A stretch of DNA of 43,772 bases, from assembly GCA_027491215.1 (NCBI GenBank), contig JAIXWP010000057.1, forward strand, positions 1 through 43,772. Direction: 5' to 3'. The translations under genes were made by a program, and so were the position numbers. Numbering within the stretch: the stretch's first letter is position 1; the number at the start of each line of letters is the position of its first letter. The notes below the pieces were generated by a model. The model saw only the letters and a list, made by a program, of their open reading frames with translations. It searched no databases and was not told the origin of the DNA. Source of the stretch: Flavobacteriales bacterium. Its GTDB lineage: Bacteria > Bacteroidota > Bacteroidia > Flavobacteriales_D > Sanyastnellaceae. This document shows positions 40,506 to 43,772 of this stretch, piece after piece.

Positions 40506-41939
40506 ATGAAACAGGTTTGTTTTTATATCATGTTTTTACTTTTAGCGTTAGCCACAAACGCTCAGAAGGGTCATTTTGAATTGGATGGAAATAATATGTT
40601 GTTGCGTGTAGAAGGCAGCTGGACTGCCCGTCAATTGGACAGTGTGCGCGCGCTTTATGATATTCCTTATTTTTCTAAAGATTCACTTTTTAAGTACTCT
40701 TATTTAGGAACACTTGCAAATGATGGCTGGAAGATCAAGAAAAAACGAGCTTCTCAAATCGTTCTGAAACGTTCGATGGTCGAAGATTGGGGTTCTTGGA
40801 ACAATATGGAAATCATGGTCTCCAGAATTTTTGATACACAGATGGATGATTGGAGTGATAACAAATGGACGACAAGAGTATTTGGATTTAATGAATTTTC
40901 GGTACCGAGCGTTCGTTCGGTTTCTGACAGCACCTCAGAGTTTCGATTGATTGGTTTTGAGAATGCAAGCTCTGTTTTGTTGAGTGGAACATTCAATAAT
41001 TGGAGTACTTCTGGGCCTTTTCTAAATAGAGTAGAAGGTGGTTGGTCGGCAATCGTTCCGGTAGAGGCTGGAAGGCATGAGTACAAATTTATTGTAGATG
41101 GCTCATGGATAAAAGATCCGAACAATGAGTTGAAGATCTCTGATAATTTTGGTTCATTTAATTCTGTTTATTTTAAAGAAAATTATTCTTTCGAGCTTCA
41201 GGATATGGGCTTTCAACGAGTGCTTGTGGCTGGAAGTTTTAATGACTGGAATGAGTCAAAAGCACAGATGAAAAAAGAGGCAGGTGTATGGCGTTTAAAG
41301 TGCTTTATTCCTGATGGAGACTATCAATATAAATTCATCGCGGATGATCGCTGGATGGTAGATTCAAAGAATACATGTAAGCAGCCCAACGAATTCAATG
41401 ATTACAATTCATGTTTTAGTATCGGAGAAAAAACGAGTGTAGTTTTTGAATTGAATGATGCCTCGAATGCGAAGCAAGTGATCTTGGCAGGCGCGTTCAA
41501 CGGTTGGGATGAAATGTCGTTATCGATGAAAAAAACGGAAAAGGGTTGGGAAGCAACGGTGCCGATTCGCAAAGGTTTTTATGCTTATCGATATATTATC
41601 GATGGTAGTTGGTACACAGATCCATCGAAGGCACAATGCAACAGTAGCGAACCAGGTCAAAAAGATAATTTTGTTGTGGTTGGTCCGAACTATCATTTTG
41701 TGCTTGCAGGATTTGAGAATGCACAAAGAGTTAGTGTCAGCGGCTCATTCAACAATTGGGATCAGGCAGGATATACTTTGAAAAAAGAAGGCAACACCTG
41801 GGTGCTGCCTTATTATTTCGAACCTGGAAAGGTCTCTTATAAATTTATCGTCGATGGTCAATGGATTTTGGATCCAGCAAACCCCATTAAAGAAGAGAAC
41901 GAATTCGGAACTGGAAACTCCGTTTTCTGGATGGAGTAG
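40506..41939 (+). CDS. Secreted protein with four tandem AMPK/glycogen-binding-like E-set domains
   Basis: A 477-residue protein with signal peptide (MKQVCFYIMFLLLALATNAQ). A unique N-terminal region (20-140) is followed by four repeats of about 83 residues starting near 145, 227, 312 and 395. Each holds the hallmark core VLLSGTFNNW, VLVAGSFNDW, VILAGAFNGW or VSVSGSFNNW, then a WxxxxxxxxG.Y.YKFI.DG.W..DP end. This is the AMPK-beta/CBM48-like glycogen-binding E-set fold. The aromatic FNxW residues usually contact glucan, but binding here is unproven. The start was set at ATG 40506, immediately after the protease stop. No T9SS C-terminal domain is seen. Confidence 0.88.
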   Translation: MKQVCFYIMFLLLALATNAQKGHFELDGNNMLLRVEGSWTARQLDSVRALYDIPYFSKDSLFKYSYLGTLANDGWKIKKKRASQIVLKRSMVEDWGSWNNMEIMVSRIFDTQMDDWSDNKWTTRVFGFNEFSVPSVRSVSDSTSEFRLIGFENASSVLLSGTFNNWSTSGPFLNRVEGGWSAIVPVEAGRHEYKFIVDGSWIKDPNNELKISDNFGSFNSVYFKENYSFELQDMGFQRVLVAGSFNDWNESKAQMKKEAGVWRLKCFIPDGDYQYKFIADDRWMVDSKNTCKQPNEFNDYNSCFSIGEKTSVVFELNDASNAKQVILAGAFNGWDEMSLSMKKTEKGWEATVPIRKGFYAYRYIIDGSWYTDPSKAQCNSSEPGQKDNFVVVGPNYHFVLAGFENAQRVSVSGSFNNWDQAGYTLKKEGNTWVLPYYFEPGKVSYKFIVDGQWILDPANPIKEENEFGTGNSVFWME

Positions 41940-41942
41940 AGT

Positions 41943-43772
41943 TTATCTCAATACCACTACAATACCTGATTTTTCAAAGGTTTCAGAAGAACATTCTCCT
42001 CTGTAAGTAATGTAGTAAGAATAAGCTTCGTTTGCTACATAGTGCTCTCCATCTTTGTATGATCCGTCCCAAGGTTTCTCGAGCTTATCTGTTTGGAAAA
42101 CAGGATCACCCCAGCGATTGAAGACCGTCATAGAATATTCTGCAACGTCGGTCCCAAGTGGTAAGAACACATCGTTCAAGTTGTCGTTGTTGGGCGAAAA
42201 TGCATTTGGAATAAACAATGATGGTGTGTACTGATTGACAGAAACCTTGATGATTCCATCTTGAATACAACCATTTTCATCAGCATATTCATAGCAGTAC
42301 TCACCTTCTTTATTCACGCTGATATCTTGAATAGTATCACCTTCACACCACTGGTAATAGCTGCCACCAGCGTAAGGAATGCTCAGAGTTAGATCGCTTC
42401 CTTCACAGAATTCAAGAGATGTAAGGTTCATTGTTTTTTCACCCACTTCTACAGTGAATGGAACGTTGGTCACGCAATTATTATAATATACATTCACGTA
42501 ATAATCTCCTGTTTCTGCGATGGTGATTGAAGGTGTCGTTTCACCATTTGACCAGAGGTAGGTAGTGCCAGCGCCAGGATCAGCTGGTGCGATAACCACA
42601 GCATCATCATAATGACAAATGAATACCTGATCTGGAATTTGAACATTTGCTTCTTCAATGACATCAAGTTCTATCGAGTGGCTGTCTTGTGCATTACACG
42701 TTGGTTCTGTTATCGTTAATTCAATCGTATAAGATCCAGGAGTGCCGAAAGAATGTGAAGGATTTTCGAGTTGGCTTACCGTACCATCATCGAAAGTCCA
42801 GAGATAGGTGAGGTCATCCCCTGAGCTAAGATTTGTTGTGTTGATATTCATGATACTGCAATCACCAAATTGAGCGACTTCAAAGTCTGAATTGATTGGA
42901 GGTGCAGGGATGATTGTAATTTCAGTAGCTGTAGTGTCTGTACCTATGCAAACATCTGTAGGCAAGGCGATGAGGGTTACAGTATATACTCCAGGAGTAT
43001 CATAAACGTGTGTTACGGAGTTGCCCGATTCACTAGGGCTGCCGTCGCCGAAATCCCATACATATTCACCTGCAAACCCACCGTTTTCGAATAGGAAATT
43101 GGTGCCGGTACATCCATTGTTGTCGTCGATATCTATTAATGCTATCACTTCATTGATTACTTGGAGCACTTCAGTAATAGAAGAGTCGCTATCACAACCG
43201 TTATCTATAGCGGTAAGGGTGAGTTCATATTCACCAGGTTCCGTGTAACTGTACACAATGTTTTCTCCTTCCATTACAGTGCCATCGCCAAGCGTCCATA
43301 CATAATTTAGGAAGTCATAACCAGTAGTGTTATTAGTCGTGATAGTCATATCCTCGCAATTGTAGAGGAAGTCGAAAGAAGGAACATAATCAACTGGAGT
43401 GCTGATCGTGATTTGGAAAGAAGATGTATCCGCAAGATTGCAACTGAGCGAGTCGGATGCAATCATTACCACATCATAGACACCGGGAGTATTGTAGGTG
43501 TGAGAAGGTTCGAAAGCATCGCTCACTGTTCCGTCACCGAACGACCATTCGAATTGGTCTCCTGTACTGAAATTTTCGAATTGCACTACATAAGGAGCGC
43601 AACCTGAAAGGTCAGGTGCGGTGATTGCCGAGTTGACACCACTTACGTCAAAATCGATTTTAAACACACCGATATCCCATCCTCCATTTTGTGTGTTCGC
43701 CCAAGCACCGGGAGTGGTATTGAAACCTCCTCCAGAGCAAACTGCTTGATAGACCGTACCATTTTTATCAAA
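41943..43772 (-). CDS. PKD-repeat protein with type B (gliding-motility) T9SS C-terminal domain, 5' partial
   Basis: The frame stays open to the window end, so the start lies beyond it; 609 residues are seen. The opening FDKNGTVYQAVCSGGGF..NTTPGAW region is the usual lead-in of such proteins. Then come four PKD domains (WSFGDGT, WTLGDGT, WDFGDGS, WTFDDGT) and two Ig-like domains. The C-terminal type B sorting region LFIPNAFSPNNDNLNDVF...FNRWGDPVFQTDK..WDGSYK follows. This predicts secretion by the type IX system and a surface/adhesin role. Its end is 3 nt from the convergent E-set gene with no terminator between them. Confidence 0.92.
   Translation of the reverse strand, partial: FDKNGTVYQAVCSGGGFNTTPGAWANTQNGGWDIGVFKIDFDVSGVNSAITAPDLSGCAPYVVQFENFSTGDQFEWSFGDGTVSDAFEPSHTYNTPGVYDVVMIASDSLSCNLADTSSFQITISTPVDYVPSFDFLYNCEDMTITTNNTTGYDFLNYVWTLGDGTVMEGENIVYSYTEPGEYELTLTAIDNGCDSDSSITEVLQVINEVIALIDIDDNNGCTGTNFLFENGGFAGEYVWDFGDGSPSESGNSVTHVYDTPGVYTVTLIALPTDVCIGTDTTATEITIIPAPPINSDFEVAQFGDCSIMNINTTNLSSGDDLTYLWTFDDGTVSQLENPSHSFGTPGSYTIELTITEPTCNAQDSHSIELDVIEEANVQIPDQVFICHYDDAVVIAPADPGAGTTYLWSNGETTPSITIAETGDYYVNVYYNNCVTNVPFTVEVGEKTMNLTSLEFCEGSDLTLSIPYAGGSYYQWCEGDTIQDISVNKEGEYCYEYADENGCIQDGIIKVSVNQYTPSLFIPNAFSPNNDNLNDVFLPLGTDVAEYSMTVFNRWGDPVFQTDKLEKPWDGSYKDGEHYVANEAYSYYITYRGECSSETFEKSGIVVVLR

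Noticed and set aside
1-43772. CRISPR array or prophage/transposase
   Set aside because: No regularly spaced repeats with variable spacers, and no integrase, terminase, capsid or transposase frames were seen.

Overview
The window looks like a chromosomal segment of a Bacteroidota bacterium (flavobacterial or related marine/freshwater lineage; AT-rich, about 40% GC by eye). The basis is: promoter octamers of the form TAnnTTTG; weak or absent Shine-Dalgarno sequences; two proteins with type IX secretion C-terminal domains (31236-32630 type A, 41943-43772 type B); a LytTR/Reg_prop two-component pair; a fused E1 alpha-beta branched-chain ketoacid dehydrogenase; the DUF4295 small protein between rpmG and ftsY; and families largely seen in this phylum (DUF5777, DUF5723, DUF4412, DUF4105). 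No phage, IS transposase or CRISPR array is visible.

Layout. 1-2853 (+): end of a trypsin-like protease, an amino-acid permease and hemF. 2854-3264: a 410-nt gene-free stretch made almost entirely of inverted repeats, including an imperfect palindrome of about 245 nt with a smaller hairpin nested inside it. 3306-7106 (-): ftsK then lolA. 7219-9314 (+): AlkD-like DNA glycosylase and a membrane glycosyltransferase. 9469-14285 (+): rpmG, DUF4295, then ftsY, rimO, an inward-rectifier K+ channel, a Tudor-like small protein and queE, tightly packed or overlapping. 14294-25521 (-): a long unidirectional run. From its 5' end it encodes branched-chain ketoacid dehydrogenase, DUF4412, TlpA-like thioredoxin, [2Fe-2S] ferredoxin, a YceI lipocalin overlapping a giant Reg_prop sensor kinase, its LytTR regulator and a small ORF. 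It then continues with two heme-binding lipoproteins, an OB-fold protein, a second YceI and a DUF5777 beta-barrel protein. 25594-34057 (+): dapF, a DUF4105 (Lnb-type) membrane protein, a lipoprotein, a DUF5723 barrel, kdsA, a T9SS cargo and a DUF2079 membrane protein. 34051-39440 (-): MazG-like hydrolase, thioredoxin-fold protein, DUF1304, a DsbA-like lipoprotein, a damaged/chimeric tRNA-like element and a large membrane glycosyltransferase. 39524-41939 (+): a two-DTG aspartic protease and a secreted protein with four tandem AMPK/glycogen-binding-like domains. 41943-43772 (-): the end of a PKD-repeat T9SS protein.

The best candidate for an undescribed system is the cell-envelope cluster at 14294-21923. 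A YceI-type isoprenoid-binding-fold protein is translationally coupled to a periplasmic-propeller sensor kinase and LytTR regulator. Beside it lie a second YceI paralogue, an OB-fold protein, two lipoproteins with c-type heme motifs (two of the three unusually spaced) and an outer-membrane barrel protein. I infer a sensor-regulated periplasmic/outer-membrane redox or lipid-handling module; this is not shown by sequence alone. Other notable items are the nested REP-like palindrome, the hairpin-interrupted tRNA-like element, the four-domain E-set protein paired with an aspartic protease, and a repeated pattern of -7 boxes only 3-5 nt upstream of start codons, suggesting leaderless mRNAs.
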